A DNA stretch of 64,000 nt from the NCBI GenBank assembly GCA_019722365.1, contig JADFUC010001018.1, forward strand, positions 1-64,000, in the 5' to 3' direction. A program made the translations under genes and the position numbers. Of the stretch, positions 47,531 to 60,631 are shown one piece after another. Numbering within the stretch: position 1 is the first letter of the stretch; each line of letters opens with the position of its first letter. This stretch comes from Lithospermum erythrorhizon (Eukaryota; Streptophyta; Magnoliopsida; Boraginales; Boraginaceae). The notes beneath the pieces were generated by a model. The model did no database searches, was not told the origin of the DNA, and saw only the letters and a program-made list of their open reading frames with translations.

Positions 47531-50197
47531 TGTATAATTTTTAATCCATAGTAATATAAAAGCCGCCTAAGGCGCTGCGTGGGCAACACACGCGGGTCGT
47601 CAGATTTTATAGCTTCGGTGAAAGATTGCATTTCAAGCGCATTAAAAAGTCAGACCTTTAAAATTTATCGAAATATAATTGGGCTTTGTCTCCGCCCTCT
47701 GTGATTCTTCTACACTCAATTATCCATTACCTTTACCGAAATAAGCCGTCTTACAATTATTATAAGATATTATATGTTTCTGCGGAAGATTTCTATGAAA
47801 TTAAAAATTTCGGGGCTGAGTAAAGGAGAATTCAACAAATCCATTTGGCCACAGATATTTCTGGGCCAGGTGGGACCGAGATAGTATAAATAATTTTGGA
47901 ATAACATCATATATCGAACGAGTACGGTATTTGAAAGAGAATATATGCCTTTGAATAACACAAATTGAAATCGTCATTGCATTTAAGCTGAATGTGAAAA
48001 TTGAATCTAAACCAAACTAACTTTAAATTTCTTCCTCTAAATATCCCACCTACCACCACTATCTCCATCCTCATCCAAAACCTTCTTTCCCCTATCTGGG
48101 CCGGTAATTCTGATTCCCTCAAAATTTCTTTCCATTTTCATATCGATTGTCGCTAAACTCAAGATCAAAGTGGTGGATTTGCTTCTCCTCATCATCCTCA
48201 TCATATCTGTGTAAGAAAAAATCAAATCTTTTGAGATATTTCTTGAGTTTTGAAGAAGACTTTTTATGGATTTTTGCTGACTTTAGATCTTGAATTTATT
48301 ATGGCATAGAAATGTTATCTCGAGTATCGTATAGGATTAAATGGGTGATTTTTGAGTGATTATTGGGCTTAGAAAGCGGTGTAAGTCGAGGGTTGACTTT
48401 TATCGATTTTCTTAAATTAACTTTAAATCAGAATACGAGGTTGTGAGAACTTTAATATAGTTGTTTTGGATATAGAATTATTGGTTTGATATGGATAGGA
48501 GAGATTGGGTTGAGAAAGTTTGGGAAAGTTCAGATAGCATTTAGCTTGAATCGGGAGGTTGTATTTAATGGATTAATTAGTTGTCAATCGATTGCTGGAT
48601 TGATTAGAATGTGCTAAAGTGTTATTGTTGGGGTAATATACATGACCGAATATCGAGATTTTACTTAAGTTGGCGATTAGAATGTAGTTATGTTGAATAT
48701 TAAAAGTGTATACCAATCTGGGGATGTGATAGATTGCTAAGGTCAGAATTTGAATCGTGAGACGCGTATAACACTCGGGTTAATATAGATGCTAAAAGAG
48801 GTTATTCTTACAAAATATGTTATAATGTATAATTTCCTCACTGTGTGAAATGTTCTGAGCCCAAGACGATAATCGCCAGTCATTATTATCGCTGTCTGAG
48901 GTGAGTACAAATCTCATGACGGGACCTTTCATATATATTGTGTCAGATATATTACGTGTGATATCTGGGATTATTCGATATGTGCACTGCGGTGATTATG
49001 ATCGATACTATGTAAACTTTCGATTTATGATTCATATGATGAAATAATTGAGATTTTGGGTTATATTACGAGATAATTGAGATTATGATTCATATCATGC
49101 GATATTAGTGTGATTATGATTTATATCATGGATAATGGTGGAATATGATTCATGTTATGAGATTTTGTAGGATCAGCAATGGTCAGCACATTGACAAGTG
49201 GTGTTTGATTGCTTTGTGTGTTACTTTCATGGAGCGCGGTGACCGACCGGGAGGCTGTGTGGTGTATATCGTGTGGGTAGCCCGTGATTCGGGAGGTTCG
49301 TGCGATATGCATACTGGCGGGTGTACCGGTCGAGGATTGGAGTGAGGCCTCATCCGATTAAGCGTGGAGGTGATTCCTCATATGTGTATTATTTGGAGAT
49401 GGATTCATATGTGTATTATTCGACGTGGATTCCTACAAGGTATTATTTGGAGGTGGATTCCCTACGTGGTGTATTATGTGAGGTGGATTCCCAATGTGTA
49501 TTATTTGAGGCGGATTCCTCATTTGATGCCTTTGTGTGCCGAATCAAGCTTCCTGAATGAATATGCTAAGTATGATTATAAGCCTGCGTATAGTATTATG
49601 TAACATCATAAGCAGGATTCTATGTGAGTTTGTGGACTGCTATTTATCGCGGTGGCCTCGTTGATGTATACATACGTTATTTTATATAAGTATGAATATG
49701 TATATATGGGGATCAAGTCTCAGGGTATTTGTATTCACTCAAATTTTTAATATTTAATTCTATTCTCTATGGCATGCTTTTATGCCTAGGTTCTAAGAGG
49801 TTGATCGCTGAGGTCATTGAGAAGTCGCATCGATAGGCCGCAGATCAAGATCAGATGGTGGCGCGGCATAGGAATTCCTCACTACCATTTCTCTTTTGTT
49901 GCTTCCATTTGTATATCGTTAGACTTGTGTATTGTATTTCATTGAGGGGTCTGGCTTTTCATACTTTCCCTATGTCAGATTTTATTCTTTCGTGTATCTT
50001 TGGGTTGTATAAGTATGGTGGATTTGTATTATGTTGTTTTATTGTATGTTGTTAGTTCACCACGATGGACAAAAGTGTATTTTATTATTATTAATGTCAA
50101 ATGAAGTCTTTTTATGTTGTTATCCATCGATCGGGTGACTCCTTGCATGTGTCAGTTGACGACCTTAACCTCGCAAGGCCGAATTTACGTCGTTACA
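47531..50197 (+). mobile_element. LTR-like unit A (probable Ty3-gypsy chromovirus solo LTR)
   Basis: A 2.7-kb non-coding unit starting TGTATAA at 47531 and ending GTTACA at 50197. In order: a GC-rich block near the left end (gccgcctaaggcgctgcgtg), a CT-rich leader-like segment (48000-48180), the word tttgagatatttcttgagtttt at 48229, a region with repeated gattcatat.. words, a tandem ggattcc repeat (49360-49530), and a TTTATTGTATG-rich right end. Unit B (60632-63439) has the same order of landmarks. This architecture matches long LTRs of Tekay-like chromoviruses. No internal gag-pol is attached, so it looks like a solo LTR. Flanks TTACT and CTTAC share TTAC out of register, so a target duplication is not established. 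Confidence 0.55.
49365..49535 (+). repeat. ~30-bp tandem repeat inside LTR-like unit A
   Basis: Five to six imperfect units of gtgtattatttgga(g/c)gtgg followed by attcc(t/c). The repeats create overlapping ORFs rich in YY and DS that are not genes. Similar ggattcc arrays are common in long plant gypsy LTRs. Confidence 0.8.
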
Positions 50198-51951
50198 CTT
50201 ACAACCTCAACCTCTATCATTTTATTCAATCCGCTTCATTCCTATTTTCGCCTTTACCTGTGTCTTTATTCATTATTGAATTGCGATTCATCATCCGTGA
50301 CAATTTCTTCAGATGCAATTTTATTTATTAAATACGCTCATTCAATAATATTTGATTATTATTACTATTAATTTTTATATGAAGAAAAATAATCGATTGA
50401 AATTAAAAATATTATCGATATTCATATTTCTTCATTTATCAGAAGCAGCCCACCTTTGATAAACTCAAAGATTCATGGGTACGACATTTCAAACATTCAA
50501 ATGTCAACCTTTTGAACACTAAAAAAAATCATTATATCTAAATAAGAATAATTTAAGATTAAAATTAAATTTCATCAAGTGATTACAAGTCAAATTTTCT
50601 AGTCAAATGAAGATGGAATTAGTATCTTTTTAGTTGATGAGTATTTCATGATCAATATGAGTATATATGTACGATTAATCTATGATCTTCATTGCATGTT
50701 CTTAGTAGATAAACGTGGTAGCCACGTCGTGCCATGTAAGAAGAAATATATGTAGTAGTTTTGAAGACTTTGAAATTTTAAACTCATCATTGCCATGAAA
50801 TAATCTGGATAGAATAATGAAAATCAACATGTCTTAATAAGTCAACGACTATGTGACGTTATTAAATAATCGTCATGACATTTCCATGGAGTTTTAAATA
50901 CTTGAGACATTATTGATCATCAGTGATCACCAGGTGACTATTTCTTACTTTAATAATATAGTATATAATACTAGTAGTAAATTATAATATTTTTAATGTA
51001 CCATCTTTTAATAATTCCTTTTAAAATTCAATTTTTTTTCATATTTATTGTGTGCAGGAATATGAAAAATAAAAGATCTCTATAAGAAATGGAACCTAAT
51101 TTACTGCTATGCATTGTGAATGAAGAATAATAACGGATATGGATGTAAATGAATATGTTATTTTTCTAGTAATTTTATTTTATAGCATTATTTTTTAATG
51201 TAAAATTTAATATTTTTTGTTATAAATTGTAATTGTAAGAGATGAATATGAATAATAAATATTTCAATTGGTATGAATTTTTAAGATATAACCTATTTAT
51301 ATTTTACATTATTTTGTATTAATAAATATAAAATATTTTTTTTTTGATTTTTTTACTTGACGGCACATTCAATTAGGGACTTAGATGGCGCCAGCCTGCC
51401 TTCAAGTACTTAGACGGCGAACGTTGCATTTAATTACGGTGTTTTTATGTGACGTGTAAGTGATTTTTTGAGTGAGATTCAACTACTTTTTATAATAGTA
51501 CATCTATTCTTCAATAATCGACAATTTATCAGGTCACTACATTTTCCAATCTCTAATCACCAAAAATACACCTTACATTTTCTTTAGATGATGGTACATT
51601 ATGAATCCTAAATTTAAATCAAGTCAAACAACCGTGTACTGATTTCTAACTAAAAGTTAGATTGAATAATCCACTAAAATTTTATTTAATTGAGAAGATA
51701 TATCGGTTAAGAATATGTGAAAGCTCGTTTATCTCTGTAATAATAATATATAGCGCTTTAAAATGTGTATGCATAGTGAGAAAGTTTTGTTTGTACTAGG
51801 AAATTCTTGAAAATATATAAAAATACAATTTGAAATTCATTCATGTTTCATGTTTAGACTTTCCGAGACGTTGACGGATTATATTTCATGTTTAACATGT
51901 TGCAAATTAAAATGTCAATTTTATGGTTACAACGAAATTTATGTTGTGATT
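50198..51951. other. Intergenic between LTR-like unit A and the CACTA element
   Basis: No gene recognised. AT-rich with only short chance ORFs. A GC-richer patch at 51360-51430 contains the direct repeat ctta(g)atggcgccagcc / ctt agacggcgaacg. Confidence 0.5.
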
Positions 51952-52390
51952 ACGCACTACTGCAGATTGTAGCTTAGATAACAGTGTTTAAATAGCGCTT
52001 TTTTCATAAATGCATCTTTTACATACGCATATTAATCCAATTAAAAAAAGTTAATAAAGAAAAGAAAAATAGGTTAGACAGCTGAAAAAAGGAGCGCTAT
52101 CTAATGAGTTTTAAAATACAGCCACAAGAGCGCTATTGTAAAAAGTGTTACGTAAGAAAATCGTTGTAAATAATTAATTATTAGATAGCGCTTTAACGAG
52201 CGTTATTGCAAAAAAAGTTTTACGAAGAAAATTATTGAAAATAATTAATTATTAGATACCTCTTAAAAAGTGGTATATAAGGTAACTTTCAAATGACGCT
52301 TATTCACTATAAGCTCTATTGAAGTGAATACATCAAAAATAAATCCCGCCCAATTGATATCTCTAAGAATCTAGCACAAAAAAAATCGGT

Positions 52391-52472
52391 GTAGTAGTAA
52401 TAATAATAATAATAATAGAAATAACAATAATAATAATAATAATAATAATGCTACTACTAATAATAATAATCG
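52391..52472. repeat. (AAT)n microsatellite inside the CACTA element
   Basis: About 80 bp of ATA/AAT triplets interrupted by a few substitutions, including agtagtaataat and ctactactaataat ends. Confidence 0.9.
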
Positions 52473-52923
52473 TAACTTTAACTTTTTCGAAATAAACAAT
52501 GTGTAATTTTGGAGTGATAAGTGAGATATGAAAAAATTATGGAATAAAAAGTATATAAATTTAAACTTTCTCAGTTTTGATTTGGTTAAGAGAAAAAATT
52601 AACTTAAGAATTTTAAGTTAAAAATGTGTAAATATTATTCCTAAAAAGAATGAAAGCAGAACCCCACCCCAGTAAGTATACCTCCTAACAAGGCTCAAAG
52701 CGTTGAGCTGTTATACACGCAACCAACAATGCTGCTGTGCGAAACGATTATTTCGCCTCCTATTCGCAGTTGCAATAGCTTGGTAAGTTTCATTGGGCGA
52801 CAAAATTATCATTTCACTAAAAAAGCACAGATATAGTTACCTGCACGAAGCTAGCCCCCACCCAAATCAAATTAATACTACTCCCTCCTCCCCACTCCAC
52901 ATCGATTCCCCCACCCAATCTAT

Positions 52924-54844
52924 ATGGCAACATCAGAGAACAATAAGTGTAAGTTTCCTTTTCAAGTGTTAGTTTTCATTCTCAATTTATTGTTAGTAAT
53001 TCGTTGATTATAGTTTTCATTCTCAATTTTGTTGTATATTTGCTTCTGTGTGTTTTATTTTATGAGAATGACATTAATTTTGGGATATTTGTGTGTTTGT
53101 TTATTTTATTTTGTTAGTTGTTTTGCTACTTCTTCTCTTGATTGATATTGTAGATACCCGTTTAGCTATTTTCATCAATTAAGCTGTATATTGTCAATGC
53201 ATTCAATCTTGATTTTCTGTGAATTTCTTTAATCTAGGTTCGTTATTTATTTGGGTTCTCCCTCTTGGTGGCGGTTCAGAGTTCATTGTGGGTTGTGTTA
53301 GGCGGAGGTGACATTGTTCACCATTGTTCACGAACTACCAAAATCGCAAATTACTCATTAAGAATTTAAATCATGGCTTAAATACAAAGAGCAATGGTTC
53401 AAACTCTGGCAATTTAAATTTTTAACTTTTAAGCTCTCTTTTGTTGCTCAAAAGCTCTCAACTTTTTGTTATTTATAAATTTATATGACTTCATTTTATT
53501 ATTATGAAATTGTTTATCTTCTAAATATTATTTCTTCAACAACTTTTATAATACTTCGTTTCGTTTTCTTATTAAATGTTCATCCAAATATATTATTCTT
53601 CGTTTGAATTCTTGGTTTGCTTATGAAATACGGTGAAAATTTTTAGTGTATATTTTGAACCATCACTTCGATTCACCTAGATCCGCCCCTAGTTGTGTAG
53701 TGTTTTTTGTAGAAAATTAATTCTACTGATCATAAATTATCATTTTTGTCCAGTTTTCATTCTTCATTGATATTATGCATTGAACAGGATGCTACTAGTT
53801 GTATTTATCTTTTCTACGAGTATGTGATATATATCAGAGAGTGGACATGTAATATTTCTTAGTTGGATAAATCTGTTCTTGGCTATAATAAGTTAATGTT
53901 TTCTTGCAGATGTATGAGAAGAGTCTTCGTTTGAAGATGCTTACGAGAGGAGATATGATTCTGAGGGCGTGGAGAGAAGCCTTGAGTCTTTTATCATTAA
54001 GGTGATTGCTTTCACTTCTCCATTGTTCTGCATTTAGATGGGCTCTTATAGTGTATGTTTTTATCACTTGCTATTATACTTCAAAATGCATGCGGCTCTG
54101 TTGAAACCGTTGTTCTCTACCATGCCTTATAGCTATTTGAAATATATGCTCAGGGTCACATGTTATATGGTTTGTATTATTTAAGATGTGACATAGGAAT
54201 ATGAATAGAATATTGAATCATGCAGTTATTTGAATTTCTCTTGAGAATTTTGGGCAGCACGAAGCTTCTGAAGGTATGTTTTAAACCTTATTTACATTTT
54301 CCTATGTTTATGCAATTGAATGTATGAAGTTAGGTAACATTTGCATTATTTTTATAGGCTATTGAAATTAATGTCAAAGAGATTGTGTACTATACTACCG
54401 CCTTTATGTAGATGACAGAGAAACAGGTAATATTATAAGTTATATTTATTTGTAAATACTTTGAAGAATTCCTTTTGTATTCATCATTGCATGCAACGTT
54501 GAAGTTAAACATATTATCTCTTATCAATAAATCTGTGTGTTTGTATACTAGTTGAACGAACACAAGATAACTGATCTGTTTCAGTGGAGTACTGGAGTCT
54601 AGCATCTACGTAGATCGCCATAGTTAGTAATGAACCTTATCCATGAATTTTGTTTATATATTAGTATTAACTGTTTGAATTTAACTCATCTTCATATAAA
54701 TTCTCTATTTTGAGCTTATAGATATTATAGTATAAAATTAGTAATCACATATGTGGTTTAATATACAGATGCATATCTGGCCTCTAGATGCAAATCAGTA
54801 TGTTGCTGATGAGAATGACAATACTTACAATTGTCATGTTTCTG
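52924..54844 (+). pseudogene. Decayed five-exon gene fragment inside the CACTA element
   Basis: Segments with canonical junctions: 52924-52948 (ATG, MATSENNK, donor gtaagt), 53910-54001 (EESSFEDAYERRYDSEGVE then RSLESFIIK), 54226-54273 (LFEFLLRILGSTKLLK), 54358-54426 (AIEINVKEIVYYTTAFM then MTEKQ), 54769-54844 (MHIWPLDANQYVADENDN then TYNCHVS). The phases join exactly (25+92=117, then 48 and 69 nt). The joined frame has a TGA shortly after MATSENNKYV and a TAG after TTAFM, so it is not translatable as is. I do not recognise the protein. It could be captured host gene sequence or an eroded transposon ORF; the exon structure with GT..AG introns favours capture. Confidence 0.5.
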
Positions 54845-55860
54845 GTGAGTGGTTGCTGTTAAATAGGACATTGCGTTAAATAACTTATATAACTATAGGC
54901 AAATTATATAATACCTTTATGGATTTATCTGGTGTTCACTGGTTGCTTTTTTAATAGATACTTTTATCATTCCAATTGGGAGTTGTAGTGTAAACTGGAT
55001 TATAGTTATGAAATTAAAATTGCCATTAGTTTTTCACTTAAATATTTTATTCATAAATAGTACTTATTGCTTTAATACTACTTGTGAACTAATATTACAT
55101 TATATTGTTTGTTGTTGTTATAATACTACTTGTGAACTAAAGTTTGATTTTAAACACAATTTTCTGATTTTGTTAAATGATCAATTGGGTTACATAGAGT
55201 GGAAGAAGAAGATTAAGCTTTTGTACGAAGGATTTCATTATATCATTATTAGCTATGACCTTATGCGATGAATTTTATGATATTATTGATAATGTTACTT
55301 TTACATTTATTATGTTAGTTTTTTGAATTTGTTAATTGAGATTTGAATGTATTAGTGTTTGAATTAATTGATGAATGAAGTTCTTTTTTATATTATGTTG
55401 CATTTATTAACTTATAATGTTAAAATAATTTTTATTAAGTAGAAAATGAAAATATTCATAGATTATTATAGGTATAAAATCTATATAAAAATCAATAGAA
55501 AAATCATTAAAAAATCTAAATTATATTAGATTGTGCTTAAATAAGTGCTATATAATTAAATGATAGAAAGAGATATTTAAGTTATTAATGTTAAATAGCG
55601 CTTTATATATGCTAGTATCATTTATTATAGTGCTTTATATGCGCTATGTAAGTGTTAGATCATCATAGCATTTTATTATGCGCTATGTAAGTATCGAACT
55701 TCTACAGTGCTTATAAAGCGCTATATAACATAAGCGCTATACTAGCATCCTTTTCTAAATAGCGCTTCTAAGCCATCTAACCATTAGTAGCGGTGGTTAT
55801 ATATACAAAGCTATCTAAGCCTTAAAACAAGCGTTATGCAAGATTAGTTTTGTAGTAGTG

Positions 55861-56038
55861 ACGGGTGTATATATTTTCAAAGCACAAATTTTTTTTCGAT
55901 TTTACCCTTAGCGACTGCATGGAATACGGGTTCAAAGAGGAAGCCTGATTTGCTATCGACCGCATGCATGTTCGATATCGTTTGAACCCAGATATACTGA
56001 TATACATAACTTGTTAACACACTTTGAATGTCCGATAT
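55861..56038. other. Short spacer between CACTA element and tandem repeats
   Basis: Contains cgatatcg-rich sequence similar in part to the repeat junctions downstream. No gene. Confidence 0.4.
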
Positions 56039-57298
56039 GTATATTGAACACATGTTCCACGTGGAGCCTTCTTTTTTTATATTAATATTTGACATAAATG
56101 TTCAACATAATTATTTTACTTTATTAATTTAATAATATTATGGTACATATTAACACAAAATTAATCATAATAAAAATTAACAAAAAAATAACATAATAAA
56201 AATAAATTTAACATTATTAACACAATATTCTTGACATTTGAAAGATGTAAACAATAAGTTTAACATGATACCATAAATAAGTTTTTCATTATTAACATGA
56301 TAAAATTAAAATTTAACATCATTAACATAATTTTCTTTTAAATTAACACATTAACTATTAATATTATTACGATGAAAGATAAATATTAAATAATTTAAAA
56401 TTCTTAAAATTAAGTTCAAAATTTAAAATTCATAACATTAAGATAATAATTTAAAATAAATTGGAACGCATGGAACATGAGATCGATAATGTTTTGAACG
56501 CGCATTAAATGTGCTCGTTATGCCAAACGAGTACATACTCTGTACGCCGGGTGTGTATATTGAACACATGTTCCAGGGGTTGGAGCCTTACTTTTTTATA
56601 TTAACATTTGTCATCAATATTTAACAAAATTATTTTACTTAATTAATTTAACAATATTTTGATACATATTATCACAACAAGAATCATAATAATTAAAAAA
56701 AAATTAAAATTATTAACTCAATATTTTCTTGACATTTGAAAGATGTAAATAATAAGTTTAACATGATATCATGAATAAGTTTTCCATTAACATGGTAAAA
56801 TTAAATTTATACATCATTAACATGAAAGATTTAAAAAAAAATTAAAACATTAACTCTCAACATTATTAAGATGAAAGATAAACACTAAATAATTTAAAGT
56901 TATTAAAAATAAGATCAAAATTTAAAATTCTTAACATTAAAATAATAATTTAAAATAAATTGGAACTTGTGAAGCATGGGCTTGATAATATTTTGAACGC
57001 GCATTATATGTGCTCGTTATACCAAACGAGCAAACACTATGTATGCCCGGTGTGTATATTGAAAACATGTTCCATGGGTTGGAGCCTTACCTTTTTATAT
57101 TAATATTTGACATAAATATTCAACATAATTATTTTACTTAATTAATTTAAAATTATTATGGTACATATTAACATAAAATTAATCATGATAAAATTAACAA
57201 AAAATAATGTAATAAAAATGAATTTAACATTATTAACACAATATTCTTGACATTTGAAAGATGTAAACATTACCATAAATAAGTTTTTCATTATTAAC
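56039..57298. repeat. Tandem array of ~500-bp AT-rich repeat, two full copies plus a truncated third
   Basis: The landmark gtatattgaacacatgttcc starts copies at 56039, 56555 and, as gtatattgaaaacatgttcc, at 57054 (periods 516 and 499). Each copy then has tggagcctt, catttgaaagatgtaaa and, near the end, aattggaac..gaacgcgcattannatgtgctcg. The third copy is cut at 57298, exactly where the copia LTR starts. No coding potential; satellite-like. Confidence 0.9.
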
Positions 57299-58043
57299 TG
57301 TTGGGTTTTCGATATTAAAAATAACAATTACAATAAATCGAAACCAGGATACTACGAATAATATAAAAACAATAACATACGAGTGTGTACCTTTAAATCG
57401 AGGATCATTAGCGATATACGAGGAGACTATGATCGGCGTTGATTGTCTCTAGGAGCAGATCAGCATGACGTATGAGCGAACCCCTCGTGAGAACTTTTAC
57501 TAGAACTTTTAAAATATTAAAGCTGTAAAGCCTTGAGGTTGGGCGGGAAAAATCCAAAATGGATTTTAGCGCCTACTAGTCGTAGGATGAAGAGGAGAAA
57601 GAGAAAGAATTCTCAACTTCAAAAGTTGAAAAAAGGTAGTGCAAATGATTTCATCAAATCATATGGCCTTTATATAAACAGCCCTAATTTTTAGGCCCTT
57701 AAAGAGATGTGGTGAAACTCTTCCACCTCCTTAAGAAGAACATTCTAGAATTCTTCTAAAAATAAGAATCTAGAACTCCCACCTCTTTTCATCGGTTCGC
57801 GGCCCATGGGGTGAGATTCAGTGGAATCATGCCCATTATTTCCACTCTGATTTCATTTAAACCCAAATTATAATTAAAATTATAGTTCGATTTCGTTGTT
57901 GTGTGACCTGCCCAGGATCGATCGACAATAGCAATATATTATTTAACCGAATATCATATTAATATAGATTATGAAGCGGACTCTATTAAGCCATCCATAA
58001 CCCCTAATATCAATCGAGTTACTAATATATTAATTGTCCAACA
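57299..58043 (-). mobile_element. 3' LTR of a minus-strand Ty1-copia element
   Basis: 745-bp unit starting TGTTGG and ending CCAACA, the perfect 6-bp inverted ends typical of copia LTRs. It is inserted in the third tandem repeat copy. Coding remnants lie on its right in minus orientation, so this is the element's 3' LTR; the 5' LTR must be beyond 64000. Confidence 0.8.
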
Positions 58044-60631
58044 GTGCTTTATATGTGAACTTATTATTATTTAAATGTAATAATCGGTTATCTGATCTAA
58101 TTGTTCAATATACATATATTTATGTGATCCCCAACGTCTCATATTTCCAACTTTTCCACTTGCCCTTGGGCGATTATTTGTAAATGATTGCCTGTCGAAT
58201 ACATCGGCGTGATCCTGTCATCGTTTCAATGATCGACCTATAGTAAGATTTGTGTCATATATTCTTACCTTACTTTTCTTGGTGGTATGAAGTGATGTGA
58301 TCTCGGTATAATCGAGGTTGGCCAACAAAATCACCGTCAGGTTCTCGAGGCTGAAAATCTAGGCAGTTATCCGGTTGTCTGAATTCCATCTTTGTGTACA
58401 AGATTTCACAAGAAGTATACTTGTGGAAATATATAAAACTGAGTCTTTATAATCCTATTCACGGAAGAGTTTAGAGCGGGATCAAAAGTATAATACTCTT
58501 ATAAAGTGAAACCGAGGTCACGCAGGTCTAAGAATCACCATTTAACATAAGTTCTGAAACTTCTTAGGACATAGATATACAATCCTTAGCGTTTCATGGC
58601 GGTCAATGTTCGATATCCGCGGTTGAAACCATTTCACACGTATACCTATGTGATTAAATGGAGTAAAGTTCTCACTTTTGATGGAAAGCGTGATGGGCGA
58701 TCCAGCATACTAATCGATGGTGTTCTATTCGATAGTGAACATCGATTAGGGACATGATATAAATGCGTTTTAGTATGCTTGGATGCGTGATGTGATCTTG
58801 GTTCATAGCGGAGGCTATTGCTCCGGTGTTATCGTAATATAACTCAGCTTTGGACATGATACCAAATTTTCTCGAGTTCACTTACAAATTTCTTGATCAG
58901 TAAGCTTCCTTAGCGGCCGGAAAGGCGCAATGAACCTCAAACTTCTATTGTCAGTCGGCTCTGATGCTTTAGCACTCTTACGCAAGACCTTTGCATCCTT
59001 TGTTCAGCGGGAATACATAACGATTAGGGTGACTATCGTCTCTATCATTTTGGAAAAATGGCATCGGTGTAACCCTACTAATAACTTATTATCCCCCACC
59101 GTATACAAAGAACATATCTTTAGTCGCCCGTAAGTATGGCGCCCTTTGACGATCGATGATTTTCATGGACATGATTGAAAGTAACGACTTGTTACACTTT
59201 CCATGCGATCGTGCGGATGTGTACATAACATAACATACATGATGGATCATATGTTGATGCATAAGGAGCATACTCACTCTTTTCTCTTCGGCCCCTCGTT
59301 TGTAGGACAATCGAAGCGGATAGTAATGTCTTGTAAGGAGGTTTTCGCTTTCTTGGAATTATTCATCTTAAATCTTTGACACTTTATCAATATAAAGTGT
59401 TTGGCTTAATCAATAAGCCTTTTAGATCGTCTCTATGGATATTAATTCCAAGAATGTATTAAGGTTTCTCCTATGTCTTCATAAAGAAACATTTCGCTAG
59501 CCATGACTTAATGATTTAAGCATAGGTATGTCATTTTCTATGATGTTATGTCATCTAAATCTGAGAACTATAAATCGTTGCTCCTTAACAACCGTGTATA
59601 CCTGAGAATCTTCTTCGTTCTTAATGAAACCAAACTCTTTGATTGACTCATTAAAAGCGAGAGATTCCAAACTACGGATGCTTGCTTAAGTCCATAAATG
59701 GATCTTTGTAACTGCGTACAACTGCTTGGAGTCCCTTAGGACATGTAAAACTGGAGAGGTTGTGTCATGTCGCGTCCTCCTCTGAATTCTCATTGAGGAA
59801 TGCAATCTTTACATCCATGCATGGGTTCATGTCATAATGAAGCAAGTGGCTAAGATAATCCGACTGGATTTAAACTTCTAGCTGAGGAGAGGTTTCATCA
59901 TAATTAATTCCTTGAATATGTTTGAAACTGACTCTAATCCCCAGCCTTATAAACATGGACATTTCCATCTTTATCTAGTTTGCGTTTAAAAACCCATTTG
60001 CACTTGATAGGTCTAGCATCTTCGGTTAGATCCATCAATGTCCAAACATCATTTAAGTACATTGAATCTATCTCGGATTTCATGGTTAGAAGCCCGTTCG
60101 TCGACTTACGGTTCTTTCATAGCTTCTTCATGCGAAGAGGCTGCTTTTCAATTAAGAAAGCTTCCCATACCATCTATCCGGGTTCTTGGCGAGTTCTATC
60201 GTCTTGGGTAGTGTAGTGTTTTCAGTTGGCTCGATCACGGTTTTTCCGTGGATCCAAATTGAACTCACTTTTATATAAGAGGCTCACCTCATGTGGTGAA
60301 TCGATCACGTTCTCGCGTTGACTTCCTCATTCTTGAACAACTTCAAGATTCTCACTTGTATGTCTCTTGGCTAAGTATTCTGCTCGAAAACGTCCATCTC
60401 GTGCTATTAGAAAATCTTATTTTTCATGCTTGAGGTAGAAATAATACTCTATGGTTTCTCTCGGATAACCAATGAAATAACATTTCTCATATCTTATTTT
60501 CATGCTTGAGGTAGAAATAATACCCTATGGTTTCTCTCGGATAACCAATGAAATATCATTTCTCAAAAATAATCCTCATGTGACCTATCTTGGGACGGTT
60601 CCCAAACCACATCTAAATGTAAGGGTCTTAG
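58044..60631 (-). mobile_element. Ty1-copia internal region (RT-RNase H part), degraded
   Basis: Minus-strand relics in polyprotein order from right to left: FIGYPRET then YYFYLKHE between integrase and RT (about 60420-60570), the RT start CKWVFKRKLDKDGN (about 59950-60010, preceded by SEIDSMYLNDVWTLMD), and the RNase H block AELYYDNTGAIASA (about 58830). Frameshifts and stops interrupt all of them. The reading order IN - RT - RNase H is diagnostic of Ty1-copia. The element is not functional. Confidence 0.8.
60414..60567. repeat. 78-bp tandem duplication within the copia polyprotein region
   Basis: atcttatttttcatgcttgag at 60414 and atcttattttcatgcttgag at 60492 begin two nearly identical ~75-bp copies ending ccaatgaaat(a/at)catttctc. 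They duplicate the FIGYPRET..YYFYLKHE-coding segment. Confidence 0.9.

Larger units (their letters stand above)
51955..55860. mobile_element. Non-autonomous CACTA (En/Spm) DNA transposon, 3.9 kb, carrying gene fragments
   Basis: The left end is CACTACTGCAGA (51955) and the right end, on the other strand, is CACTACTACAAA (ending 55860); 10 of 12 terminal bases agree. Both sides are flanked by ACG (51952-51954 and 55861-55863), the 3-bp target duplication expected of CACTA elements. Sub-terminal zones carry many copies of AGCGCT or close variants, on the left at about 51990-52210 and on the right at about 55598-55840, which is the usual transposase-binding arrangement. No transposase is recognisable inside. 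The centre (52924-54844) holds five exon-like segments with splice sites. Non-autonomous, of Pack-CACTA type if the cargo is host-derived. Confidence 0.85.

Noticed and set aside
49300..49603. Overlapping 79- and 86-codon ORFs rich in YY/DS
   Set aside because: They are translations of the ~30-bp tandem repeat inside LTR-like unit A.
51990..55840. AGCGCT repeats as a CRISPR-like or regulatory array
   Set aside because: Irregular spacing and position at both ends of an element with CACTA termini identify them as sub-terminal transposon repeats.
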